Source: Epiperipatus broadwayi | Lineage: Eukaryota > Onychophora > Udeonychophora > Euonychophora > Peripatidae | DNA: 64,000 nt | Direction: 5' to 3' | NCBI GenBank assembly: GCA_028023455.1 | Contig: JAQFVV010012535.1 | Location: 2,728,001-2,792,000, forward strand | Shown here: positions 46,126-64,000 of the stretch, piece after piece | How the letters are laid out: the number at the start of each line of letters is the position of its first letter | Position numbering within the stretch: position 1 is the first letter of the stretch | Notes under the pieces: model-generated | The model's database searches: none | What the model saw: the letters and a program-made list of their open reading frames with translations, nothing else | What the model was told of the DNA's origin: nothing | Program-made: the position numbers and the translations under genes

Positions 46126-49100
46126 AGGATTAATTTCAGTAATATGAGTAAAGCTTTGCATTAAAGTTTGACTTCAATTTAGAAATATGAAGGTGTGACT
46201 TTCTTGATTAAAAAACACATGATTAATGAATTATTTCTATAATATTTTATGAGATACTCTTGTCATCATCTTGCCATTGAAACAAAGAGATTCACGACAT
46301 TTCAAATTATTATAATTGGCATCAATTAAGAATAGTTTTATATAAAAGTTGTTCTTCAGAAATGTTAAAAACTCTATTAGTGATCATTTCTCTTTGACAA
46401 TATATAAAAACGTTGCTATTCTTTGTTGAAGTCAGATTAAGTAATGAGTTTTAACATATTTTTTAAATGTGATGGAAGTGATTTTGGAAATTAGTTTTGA
46501 TCTTTTGTAACTTAAGTATAAAAAATAAAATATATTAGATCATTCTTTAGACAAAAAGCAAACACAAAAACAAATTTTTACATCGTCTTCTATTATTTTT
46601 GAAATTAAATAAGTTGCACATAAAACATGTAAAATAGTTAATAAACAGCTATAGTTGAAGTCATACTTTACTTACTAAGAAGTTTTAGAAGCAAATAATC
46701 AATAAGAAATATGAAGTGGTTAAAAAAATTAACACTAATCAATAAAAATTAGAAACTGTGAAGAATAAGATCTCATACAAACAATAATTAGCTAGTTAGT
46801 TACTTTTCAAAATTATTAATAAACTTGTAAAAAACAAAATAAAAATTGCTCAAATTATTCTAACACGCAAGTGTATTTAGATGGGAGGGGGGAGTATATA
46901 TATATATATGTATATAAATATTTCGAAAAAATGTTTATATATATATAATATACATTTTGTCTCCAAACATGTTTTTAAAATGCATTATTATATATGAACA
47001 ACTGAAATTCTAAGACGTTTTCTAAGACACAATAAAATGTATTAATTAAGAGATATGATGGATAAGAAAAGTGGAATGAAATAAAAAAAATTTATTGACA
47101 TGATATGGGGAAAAAATAGAAAATGACAAACATTACTTATTCAATTAAGTTTACAAGCTACGACTTGATTCATTCTATCACATTGTAAGCTATTTCTCAG
47201 TGTTAAAATTTTAGACCATTTTTTCCCGCTATACTTGTACCTTAAGAACAATTTTCTATCATCAAATAATCTTGAAATACATGAATGTATTAAATTTTAA
47301 AAACTAATATTATAAAATAAATACAAATAATATTTTATTTTTTATTATACAGTTAAATTTATTAATTGTATGATATATGCTGTAAAAAATTAACTCTGTA
47401 AAATTCAATATACCAACGATATAAATAAACAACTATGACAAGCTTACCAATAAATAATAAATAAATAATAGCTATAATTAGCTTACAGTATAACTGTTAT
47501 CTATAACAGAATTTATAATTAAAATTAAAAAAAACTAAAACCTCATTAAAACTGTATAATGTTAATGTTTAAACATGAATGATAAACTTTTCATAATTTG
47601 TGAGTTTATTCAACAAATTATCAATACATTTAGAAAATATCTACTTTTTGATTTTTGTCTACCTCAAATGACTTTTCTTATACAAAGTAAAAACATTGTT
47701 AAAAACCTTTCCAAAATGCAGCCTAACACCTCTTACATTTCAGCATTTTCTGACCTTTTTCTTTGTCTCACACATCAATGTAAAATATATGATAAAATGA
47801 TTATTATGTATCAGAAAATAATAAATTTGACTTCATTTGATAGATAGTTTTGTTTACTACTGAAATAAATTTTAAATGTTCACATTTTTTTCTGTAAATA
47901 TTAAAAAAAGAGATTGTAATCAAAACAAAGACTTTACACATTATCGTTTCTAGAAAGATTATTTTCAGTTTATAAAATCAATGAAATATTTTTTAATTAT
48001 CATTATTTTTAAACATCCAAACAAATACTTATTAATTTCTCTTATATCTAATGAATTATGCTTTAAAAGTTTAATTTTTTAAAATATTTATTGCAAAATT
48101 GTGATATTTTCTTACTTGTAAATTTAAGTAGATTGTTTACATCAAAGCTAGTCTTCTAATTTGCTTCAGGCTATACTTACATTATATTTTTGAAAATAAA
48201 ATATTTCAAGTCAAAATAAGTTATTAATAATTTATATTTCTTGATATCTAATAAATATAGTGTAAATAAGTTTTTTTTAAAAAATCTAAAACTGTAATAA
48301 ATTCACAAATGAACATGTTTTTGCATCATTAGAACCTTCAATATTGTAAAATGCTGAACGACTTACAGCCTTGGCAACAGACAATGGTTAAACATGTCAG
48401 GGTGGGGCTTATGTCTATTGTTAGAGCAGAAATTTTGAATTTTGTGCCTTTTAGCAGAAAAGTTTTGACAAAAAAATTTATTATAATAAAATATACCATT
48501 TTACATGCATTTTAATGTATAATACTTATGAAATAATTCATCAGGGGGCGAATTGACCAAAATACAAAATAATATCTCTCAATCAATGGTTAGGTTAACT
48601 CTTTATAGCACAAAATCTTTATTGGCAGATTCAATTAAAGTACCAATCTTTTGATTGGTCAATTATAGTACCAGCAGTAAAAATATACTTAGCTTTTAAA
48701 ATAATATTTGTTTTAGTTTAGTTTATAAAATGCAAATTAATAATTCATTAGATTATTAAAGTAAATGAAAGTATTTTTAAAAATAAATTTCTATTTATAA
48801 TTGATAAAAATAATCTTTAGTGGTAATCATAAAACTATGTTTGTTATGTCTAATTATAAATTGAAGTCATATTTTGTTGATCTTTCTTTGCCAGTTTCCC
48901 TTGATGTAAAAGTAAACATTTGCTATTCAAATCTGAACTCTTCTTCTAAAATAATTTATATTTCACACATATTTTATAAAAAAATTCATAAATTTGTAAA
49001 AAAAAAGATTCTAAGACATATGTTTTCATTTGAAAAGTCAAAACAAAAAATTGAACTGACAAAATTTATTGACAGGCGATCTCTGGTGGAGAACAGAAAA

Positions 49101-50897
49101 AACAACCAATCATTATCTTGAAAGACAGTGGTTACATCATTGTTTACTGTTAACTTCAAATGTTATGGATGTATTAGTTATAAATAAATTCTAAAGGTAG
49201 CAGTATCATTCAGTAATATTTTTCCAGTGAAATAACTGTAAAATTGGCAAAATAACAGTAAAAATAATGATTTGAGCATGATATAAAGCTGCATGTGAAA
49301 ATGACCATACAATGCAGTTCACTGGTTAATGTAACTATGAAAAAATATTTTTATCTGAAACAAAGGTATTTATTTTAAAGAACATTCATATAATTATAAA
49401 ATTCAAATCTAATTTATAATTGAAAGAGATTAAGAAATACTTTTAAATTATGAAACTAATTTTGTTTTTAGTTTTGACATGTAATATATAAAAAAAGCTT
49501 GTATTAATATAATTATAATCTTATTTTTATTGATAAATAACAAAAATACTTATTTAATTCTATGTTTATAAGTTTTTTTTAATATTTTTTTAGCATGGGT
49601 ATAAATACTGGGACAAATTTAATTAAAAAATAGACATCTTTAAAATGAAAAGCAGCTGCTTTTAACCTCCATGCTGTTCAGTGTGGATCTTCCAGAAAAG
49701 TATGTATGAGTTTCTTCATGATGATCCAATAAAGGAAATGTATGTATAGTGGACATTTTTTGCTATATCTGAAGTTTGGAGATTATAGAAGATGAACTGA
49801 ATTAAAAATTTTCTACATTTATATTATCTATTTTAAACAGTGCATGGAATGTTGAAAAGCCAGATTACTAAAAGATTTCAGGGATCTACATTAAGTTAAC
49901 ATGAAATCTAGAAGTTTAAATGATAATTTTTTTTGTTGGAAACAAATTACATTATGCATAAGCACAGACAAAAGTTGATTATATAGTATTTCTTACAATG
50001 CTGATATATTTATGTATGTATGAAGACAAATGGAAGAAATTGGATAATGAGTAACATATATGATTTCAAATACTAACTCTGGTAATTCATTTCTATTTAT
50101 TGATATAATGAAAAAATATTTAATCTGTACTTGATTAATTTGTTTAAAAGTAAACATGTGAATAAATTGTATATAAATTAGCTAGACACTCTGTGAAAAT
50201 TAAAAAACCTTCAGAATATATAAACTACATTTATATTTCTTTGAATTTTGTTATGTTATTTATAAAATTTTGGTTTTAGATTTTAAAAAATATAATGAAA
50301 TTGTCAATGTTTTTATATTAATGATGGGTGAAAAATTGAGATTTTGGATTGGGTCAATATATTTATATTTTGTATAATTATATTGCAAAAGTAATTTAGT
50401 TTACAGGATAATCTGTTTAACTGAAAACTCTACCTTTCTATTTAAAATGAACTCTAGTGAGGTTTTTATACCTATTCCTTTACATTTGAACATTTTATTT
50501 TTATAATTAAATATTTTTCTATGTAATAAATTAGTAATCTTAACATTATTTATTATAAATATAAGCTTTTAAGCAATAGGCATTCTAAAAGCCAATCTCT
50601 GATGCTTGCATAATATAAAAATAAATTTCTATATGGAGTTCTTATCTATAACAATGGCAACTGGTATCATTGGACAAATTTATTTATTCAAAGAATTAGT
50701 AGAATGAAATATTAGATATTTGAATTCTATGTTATTAAAACAAAAATAAATTTAAGTTTAGTTATCATCAAAGAAAAAAAAAATTAAAAGTAAAAATATT
50801 ATTTATTATTATTAAAATTTAAAAAAAATTTCTTTATTGCTTTGATAAAGATGTTTCTAGTTTATCCAGTAAAAACTTCATCTACTTTGCTAGTAGA
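46126..50897. other. Long gene-free AT-rich stretch
   Basis: 4.8 kb without a recognisable element. Frames at 47575-47847 (90 residues) and 48801-49121 (106 residues) are of biased Ile/Lys/Phe/Asn composition with no family motif, so I do not call them genes. A slightly richer patch at 48355-48430 is unexplained. Confidence 0.45.
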
Positions 50898-51005
50898 ATT
50901 TTTTTTAAAGTGTCATAGCATCGGCCAGGACACGAACCCGCAACCCGGGCAACTGCCTGCAAGTGCAAGGCAATTGCGCTGACCTCTCGACCATCAATGC
51001 AAGAC
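50898..51005 (-). mobile_element. tRNA-derived SINE
   Basis: The minus strand gives TTGCATTGATGGTCGAGAGG (box A TGGTCGAGAGG), TCAGCGCAATTGCCTTGCAC, GGGTTGCGGGTTCGTGTCC (box B GGTTCGTGTCC), TGGCCGATGCTATGACAC and a short A-rich tail. Confidence 0.85.
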
Positions 51006-54000
51006 TATATGAACTTTTTAAGAGTTGCTTTTTTAAAAATAACTGTTTTCGAAAAAAAAAATATTTAATGATATATGGTTTAAATTTATAACAAGTCTTT
51101 TACAAATAATATAATATAAATAATCTTCAATTTGTTAACAAATTACTAAAATTACACATTTTCCTTTTCTTCAATAAGTTTTCTTTTATTTTTATTCAGA
51201 CTAAAACTCTCAGTCAATCAGATATTCTCAATTCTATTGATATATAGGGCCACTTCCCTTATGGCATTAGTATGAAAATTGACTACTGTTATTGCCTAAA
51301 AGTTTAATATAATGCTGACATCTTTAGATTTTTTTCAACTAATAATTTTAAAATTATAATGCCAATAAAATAAAAAAACACACACAGTAATATAGGTTAT
51401 AGATAGGTTTAAAACAATATAGTAAATATACAAACATTGCAATGCCATCTTAACACTCAAATCCACAAAATATCTGTGAACTCACTACTGCTCAGGCAAA
51501 TATGGTTAAAGAAAATTAAGAATTAATACTTAAACATATGTTTTCTATTGCATACATATATGTAATATTTTTATAAATTATTAATATGATTTGTCCTATA
51601 AAATTTAAGATAATTAATAAGTAATAATTGAAATCTTTTATAATACTAGACACATACTTGTGTCAGTTTATATAGAGAGAAATATATCATATTTAGGGCC
51701 ACTTATAATTCATATATCTGTGAGCTATCATTCAAACAACACATTTATTGCATTTTTGAAAATGATTAATTATTGAAATATTATATGTTTGTAAATAAAT
51801 CAAAATCATAAATAATGTATGGTATATACATTATTGAAATATTTTTCAGATCTTTAATTTCATTATTATTACTTCTAAATAATTAATAAATTTCTTAATC
51901 ATTGTTTTAAGTTTTTCCACTGAAGTTATTTATTATTAGAATAGATTAAATTTTATGAATATCTGCAATCTTGATACTGTATGTTCAGGTGTCCCAAGCG
52001 ACTCAGATATAATGGTATATGACATATGCAACAATAAGGGGATATCTAAATAATTCTCTTTAGAATAATTTGAATAGTGCTAAAAACCTTTAAAGTCTAT
52101 TTATTTAGTTTTAAAGTTTTATAATGATAATTATTAGTTTATATATGACTAGTATATGCCTGTACTGGATGATCCCAGACATTGTTGTTAATTATCATTG
52201 ATATAATGATTATAGCATGTTTGATATGTTTACTTCTTAGTGATTTTTCCAATTAAGTATGTGCATACAGCAGAATTAGTGAGGCTTGCACTTTTATAAT
52301 AATATACCTCATGTCTGTCACTGCTTAGTTATTAATTAAACAAATGGCTTTATTGTGAAACAGTTCATAAGAACTTTGAATCCTGGAAGTACTGGAACTG
52401 GAATCAATCTAAGAAACTCTGACATGTTACCATTGTACTATATTAGGCCTAAGATTTTGCAAAAAACTTTTTTTTAATATAATCCAAGGATGCCTATGGG
52501 AAATATATTTGTACTGAGACTATGTTTATTATTGTATTTATTAATGTTTGATCCGAATGATAATCTGCTGATTCTGTTATTATTCAATTAAAGAATAATG
52601 ATTGTATATTATTATTTTATAATCCCACATAAACTCCCATTTTTCTGTACCATTATAATATGCAGATAATAATGATTGTTCATGATTCCACAAGGTATTA
52701 AAAGCAGAAAAAAACGATCTTTATTTTATATGAGAGTAATATGGTGAAAGGTATCAAGCTAAATATGCACATTGAAATAAAGATATTTAATTAAGTTAAC
52801 TGACCTGAAGAATAAAGATAGGTTGTGAAATGCATAAATAGTGACAAGGAATCATCTGAATCTTTGTGTTTGTGATTGTTTGTCATATGAGAGAGTTGAG
52901 AGTAGCACAGATAAAAAACAATAAAAATTAGATATGGGCAGTTTTTAAATAGCTTCTTGTGAGGCAAAAGCCTCTTCAGTGATTTACTATTCGGACCTTC
53001 TGGTTATTGATTGAAAAAAGTTTCAGATAGTTTTTCTTTCTTGTTTTACATTCTAAGTTTAATCCCACATTTCACTGGCAACTGGGTTGGCTATACGCTG
53101 GCTACGTGAAAGAAAGTATATATCTCTCTTTGTGTACACATATATTTTTGGTAATTTATTCTATCATTTATAAACACTAGCAGCAGCACGTCAAAGTTAT
53201 TCGCTTACTTTTATTCTCCTGTCGAACGTCAGCTGGGTCAAAATACCAAGAAACCTTTTTTTAAAGCAGTTATTTCAAATATTTCTTCTTCCACTCCGTT
53301 TCATAATATATTGAAGCCAAGAAAAAGTTTATTGTAATAAAATTTTCGTGAAATTAATTTCAGACCATAAACCATGTTATATAATTTTTTTTTTCCATTT
53401 TCACTTCTAAAACACCAGCTGGATTTCATGACGTTTTTAGAAAATTTAATAAAACGTTTGTTAATTATAGATTTTTATAAATTGTAGTTTCCATTTTTAA
53501 ATTTAAGTGCGCGTATAAAAAGCATATACACACATTATGAGTTTGTCTTTTATCTATACAAATACTTTCTTTATATTTCCTGAAGATTTGTGATGGTAAT
53601 ATTTTAGTTGTATATATATATTGGACGATTTCCGTAATCTAATATAAGTATTGAATGTCTTTAGCAAAATTTAACTTTATTTAATGTATTTGAAATATTT
53701 AAATAAAGTTAAATTTTTCTAGACGTTAAATACCTACATTAGACGATGAAATAGTCCAATCTGTAAATACAACTTTTCTTATATATTTTATTGATCTGCA
53801 GTTAATTAATTCTCAATATATATTGGTTTAATTATATGATTATGTTTTGTATTTAATTTCTTTATTTTTATTATTAAATTTATTTTTTTATTACAATATT
53901 ATATCATTAAAAAATAGAGCATAGCTCTTACTCAGATCATGTGACGTTTGTGCACAAAACACCAGATTTCCCAGGAATTTTTAGCTCATGAATCTGTTAT

Positions 54001-54032
54001 GCTACCATTGCATTAAATCATACTGTGTAATA
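51006..54032. other. Gene-free AT-rich stretch with faint element traces
   Basis: No intact element. Possible traces are a tRNA-like segment on the minus strand at about 52385-52445 (TACAATGGTAACATGTCAG, GATTCCAGTTCC), a weak match at 52674-52745 to the 26600-26810 family A fragment, and a CTGAAGA-GGC-tttt-GCC hairpin on the minus strand at about 52953-52976 lacking the GAAA box. Confidence 0.4.
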
Positions 54033-54448
54033 TTATAATACAGGAGTCCCCAACCTTTTTGCACTTAGGAGCACATTCTATCATACCGGCCAGATGGCGG
54101 GCACCATTTATTTTTTCAATCAGGTGGCGAGCACCATTTATTTAGTCAATGTAAATTTATAGTTGGATATTGTTAATAATATACATAATGTACAAAAAAA
54201 AATATTTATTTCAAAAATAAAATATTAACATATAATTAACATTTACATTTTTACACTGTAAAAGTATAGTATGCCCTACAATTTGATTACAGTGTAGTAC
54301 AATAATTTATAAGAAATTTTAAAAATTAAATTTATTTGTATCAGATAAATAATTTTTTATCGTGTTCGGATAGCGGCGGGCACACGTAAAATGGTCTGCG
54401 GGCGCTATGGAGCCCTCGGGCATAGGGTTGGGGACCCCTGTTATAATA
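54033..54448. mobile_element. hAT-type non-autonomous DNA transposon (MITE) with 8-bp target duplication
   Basis: The element at 54041-54440 (400 bp) begins CAGGAGTCCCCAACC and ends GGTTGGGGACCCCTG, 15-base terminal inverted repeats with one mismatch. TTATAATA flanks it on both sides (54033-54040, 54441-54448). The ends are GC-rich (GGCCAGATGGCGGGCACC; GCGGCGGGCACACG) and the middle AT-rich, with no transposase. It is a different hAT-type family from that at 25199. Confidence 0.93.
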
Positions 54449-54881
54449 TATACAGAGTGTAAAATATGATGTAAAGATTTTTATTTTTGTCCTTATAATA
54501 TTAATATTATTTACTTTGTTTATTACTTTATATAAAGAAAATAAATATTATAAATATTATATGGATTTGGTAATGCAACAAAAAGGGTAAAGTTATACAT
54601 TGTCCTTATTTATATAAGAAACCTGAAGGTGTAGAGGTAACACATCAGCCTGCAATGCCTTTGACCCGAAGTTTAAATACAGATCAAGTGCACGTTTTTT
54701 TTTAAAAAATAGAATTTTTTCGTGTGTAGCTGACCCACAGCAAACATAACTAGTATATCATCCTGTAATTGACAAGCCTTGTATGTGTTGTATTATTCTT
54801 TATTATTTCTCTATGAGGAACTATTGAAAAAGCCTTTGCACTGCAATAGATTAGCTATGAAAACGTTATGTTATTTCTGCT
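54449..54881. other. Gene-free stretch, possible old tRNA-like segment
   Basis: GTGTAGAGGTAACACATCAG..GCCTTTGACCCGAAGTTTAAATAC at about 54630-54682 looks like a decayed tRNA-type box A/B pair. Nothing else recognised. Confidence 0.35.
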
Positions 54882-55545
<664 letters not shown>

Positions 55546-55829
55546 TTAATAGATAAAGAATAAAATAATATTTAAATAGATTGCTGCAAAGAGGTCTTCA
55601 ACAATTTTCTATAGAGAATTAGATGAATAAAGAAGATATTAATTATCTGGCTTGCCAATTGTAGAGTGATAAGAGTTTGAAAAAGAACAACTAAATACTG
55701 ATTTATTGAACAATAATTGATAGATTGTTGTACTATTATAAATCAGCTATTTAAAAAATTGGAAAATGAATGTCTGATTTAAACCAGAAAAAAATTCAAA
55801 TTTTAGCCAGATCAAATAAAATATGACTC
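55546..55829. other. Gene-free AT-rich stretch
   Basis: Nothing recognised. Confidence 0.5.
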
Positions 55830-56085
55830 ATGCCCATATATTTATATCCTTTTCAATAATTAGTATTCTACTGCAAGACGAAGAGCTTTCCATATTTAAT
55901 CAGTTTCTTATTTCATCCATCCATTTCACACATGGTTTCATTCTAGATTTTGTAAATTTTTAGAAATCCAGTTTAAAACTTTGCATGTTTATTTATTGGC
56001 ATCTGTTCTGGTAATGTGTCCAGATCAGATCAGTTTGTCCCCTTAATTCTTTAAATGATGTCAGAATAAATGTCTTTTGTTTTTT
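55830..56085 (-). pseudogene. RTE-type LINE C-terminal fragment
   Basis: The minus strand reads, with shifts, TDIIQRIKGTN, TLPEQMPINKHAK, NWISKNLQN, RMKPCVKWMDEIRN and KYGKLFVLQ. This is the same C-terminal block as in the 11862-14260 LINE (TDIIEKIKK..EVLNWI..KRP..), so the two derive from related elements. Only the last 80 or so codons remain. Confidence 0.65.
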
Positions 56086-56099
56086 CACAAATATTTTGC

Positions 56100-56150
56100 T
56101 TTCAATTTCTTTTTGTTATTTTCACACACACACACACATATATATATATA
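56100..56150. repeat. (CA)n(TA)n microsatellite
   Basis: CA run followed by TA run, directly abutting the family B relic. Confidence 0.9.
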
Positions 56151-56372
56151 AATAAAGAGCCTGCTACTTGCTCTAAACAAGCTTAATTTTTTTTATATAT
56201 GATAAATGCTACAAGAGAAAATGCATGAAGCTTTTATCTATGATGGTCTCCATCCCCAGACTCTTCTTATAAAAAAAATAAATAAGCTTGTTTAGAGCTA
56301 GTAGCAGGTTCTTTATATATTACATATTGGTAATACAAGCTATATAGGTCATGTGATATATGACTGATTTTT
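56151..56372. mobile_element. Retrozyme family B, inverted relic
   Basis: GAGCCTGCTACTTGCTCTAA (56158) and its inverted counterpart TTTAGAGCTAGTAGCAGGTTC (about 56294) are the same part of the family B unit in opposite strands. The minus copy also retains TAGCATTTATCATA and the post-cleavage segment AGTCTGGGGATGGAGACC (56262-56244). The plus copy continues into TTGGTAATACAAGCTATA and GTCATGTGATATATGACT. The ribozyme core is gone. Confidence 0.7.
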
Positions 56373-63479
<7,107 letters not shown>

Positions 63480-63480
63480 A

Positions 63481-63520
<40 letters not shown>

Positions 63521-63523
63521 TAT

Positions 63524-63584
<61 letters not shown>

Positions 63585-63630
63585 GTTGTTATTATTATTA
63601 CTATTATTATTATTATTATTATTATTATTA
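63480..63630. repeat. Compound (TTA)n(CTA)n(TTA)n trinucleotide array
   Basis: About 14 TTA units, 19 CTA units, then TTA again. The homopolymeric Tyr/Leu and Asn/Ser frames across it are artefacts. Confidence 0.97.
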
Positions 63631-63919
63631 AAGATTGCTATTGAAAAAAATATATAATGTTTGACATTTATTTTTGTCAATAAAAATATTTTTTTCTCCT
63701 TTTCTTTCTTTAATTTATAATTATGCAATATTCTAAAAACATTTTGCTGCCTTTGTTAATTAGCTTATGAATCAAGAAATCATTAATGTTTTGAGCAAAG
63801 ATCAATAACACAAATGTAAATTATTAAGCAGTTTAAACGTGCAACATAAAAGTTTGTTACCATGTTACTAAAATGAATTTTTAATTTCTATAAGTTTTCA
63901 AATTTAATATAATTTATTT

Positions 63920-63923
<4 letters not shown>
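63631..63923. other. Gene-free AT-rich stretch
   Basis: Nothing recognised. Confidence 0.5.

Positions 63924-63963
<40 letters not shown>
63924..63963. repeat. (TA)n microsatellite
   Basis: About 20 TA units close to the window end. Confidence 0.95.
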
Positions 63964-63968
<5 letters not shown>

Positions 63969-64000
63969 TGATATAATATATTTACTATGTTATATATATA

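Noticed and set aside
45916-46161. Open frames on both strands around 46 kb
   Set aside because: They read across a SINE and its flanks.
47575-49121. Frames of 90 and 106 residues
   Set aside because: Low-complexity Ile/Lys/Phe/Asn composition, no motif and no splice context that I can support. Kept as unannotated sequence.
52800-52860. CTGAAGA and GAAATGCAT in family A-like order
   Set aside because: No stem II can form between them and stem I does not pair.
52953-52976. Minus-strand CTGAAGA-GGC-tttt-GCC hairpin
   Set aside because: Followed by TCACAAG instead of GAAA. It may be a decayed PLE end, but the evidence is too thin for a feature.

Overview
The window looks like intergenic DNA from an AT-rich metazoan (by eye roughly three quarters A+T), probably an invertebrate. 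I see no convincing host gene. It is a graveyard of eukaryotic mobile elements: Penelope-like elements (PLEs) with GIY-YIG endonuclease, an RTE-type LINE, mariner and hAT-type DNA elements, about seven copies of one tRNA-derived SINE, and long (TATC)n and (TA)n arrays. The species cannot be fixed from the sequence. A flatworm, cnidarian, mollusc or chelicerate would all fit. The only non-repetitive reading frame that looks protein-like is a 162-residue charged coiled coil at 9154-9642.

The most interesting content is RNA-based. Two families of small (about 375-435 bp) non-coding repeats carry a type I hammerhead self-cleaving ribozyme, and they occur as tandem dimers or inverted pairs. This is the layout of the retrozymes described from plants and animals. 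Family A (core CTGATGA) is best at 29878-30964, in a block flanked by a 12-base direct repeat. Family B (cores CTGAGGA or CTGAAGA) is at 1384-1745, 27838-28660, 41667-42429 and 56145-56370. Its outer stem I and stem III change sequence between copies while staying complementary or palindromic. Older relatives of family A form an array at 19441-20915 that also carries a tRNA-like Pol III box B, and another relic lies at 26600-26800.

Layout. 1-4352: a short duplication, a family B monomer, a 410-bp duplication and a 790-bp (TC)n/(TATC)n array. 4353-9150: mostly featureless, with two local tandem repeats. 9154-9642: the coiled-coil frame. 10715-11605: non-coding PLE inverted pair. 11862-14260: decayed RTE-type LINE on the minus strand, split by a PLE fragment. 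17160-19445: PLE inverted pair with reverse transcriptase and GIY-YIG endonuclease remains. 19441-20915: old hammerhead array. 22.6-25.7 kb: SINEs and a hAT-type MITE. 27.8-32.9 kb: family B dimer, family A retrozyme and a second PLE inverted pair. 38.3-39.3 kb: dead mariner with a SINE inside. 41.7-43.0 kb: family B dimer and a SINE. 43-54 kb: empty apart from two SINEs. 54.0-56.6 kb: hAT-type MITE, GATA arrays, LINE tail and family B relic. 56.6-64 kb: AT-rich DNA and microsatellites.

The PLE pairs and the retrozyme block share the same arrangement: 5'-truncated copies in opposite orientation with tails outward. This fits the idea that PLE reverse transcriptase mobilises the small ribozyme elements in trans, but that is inference.
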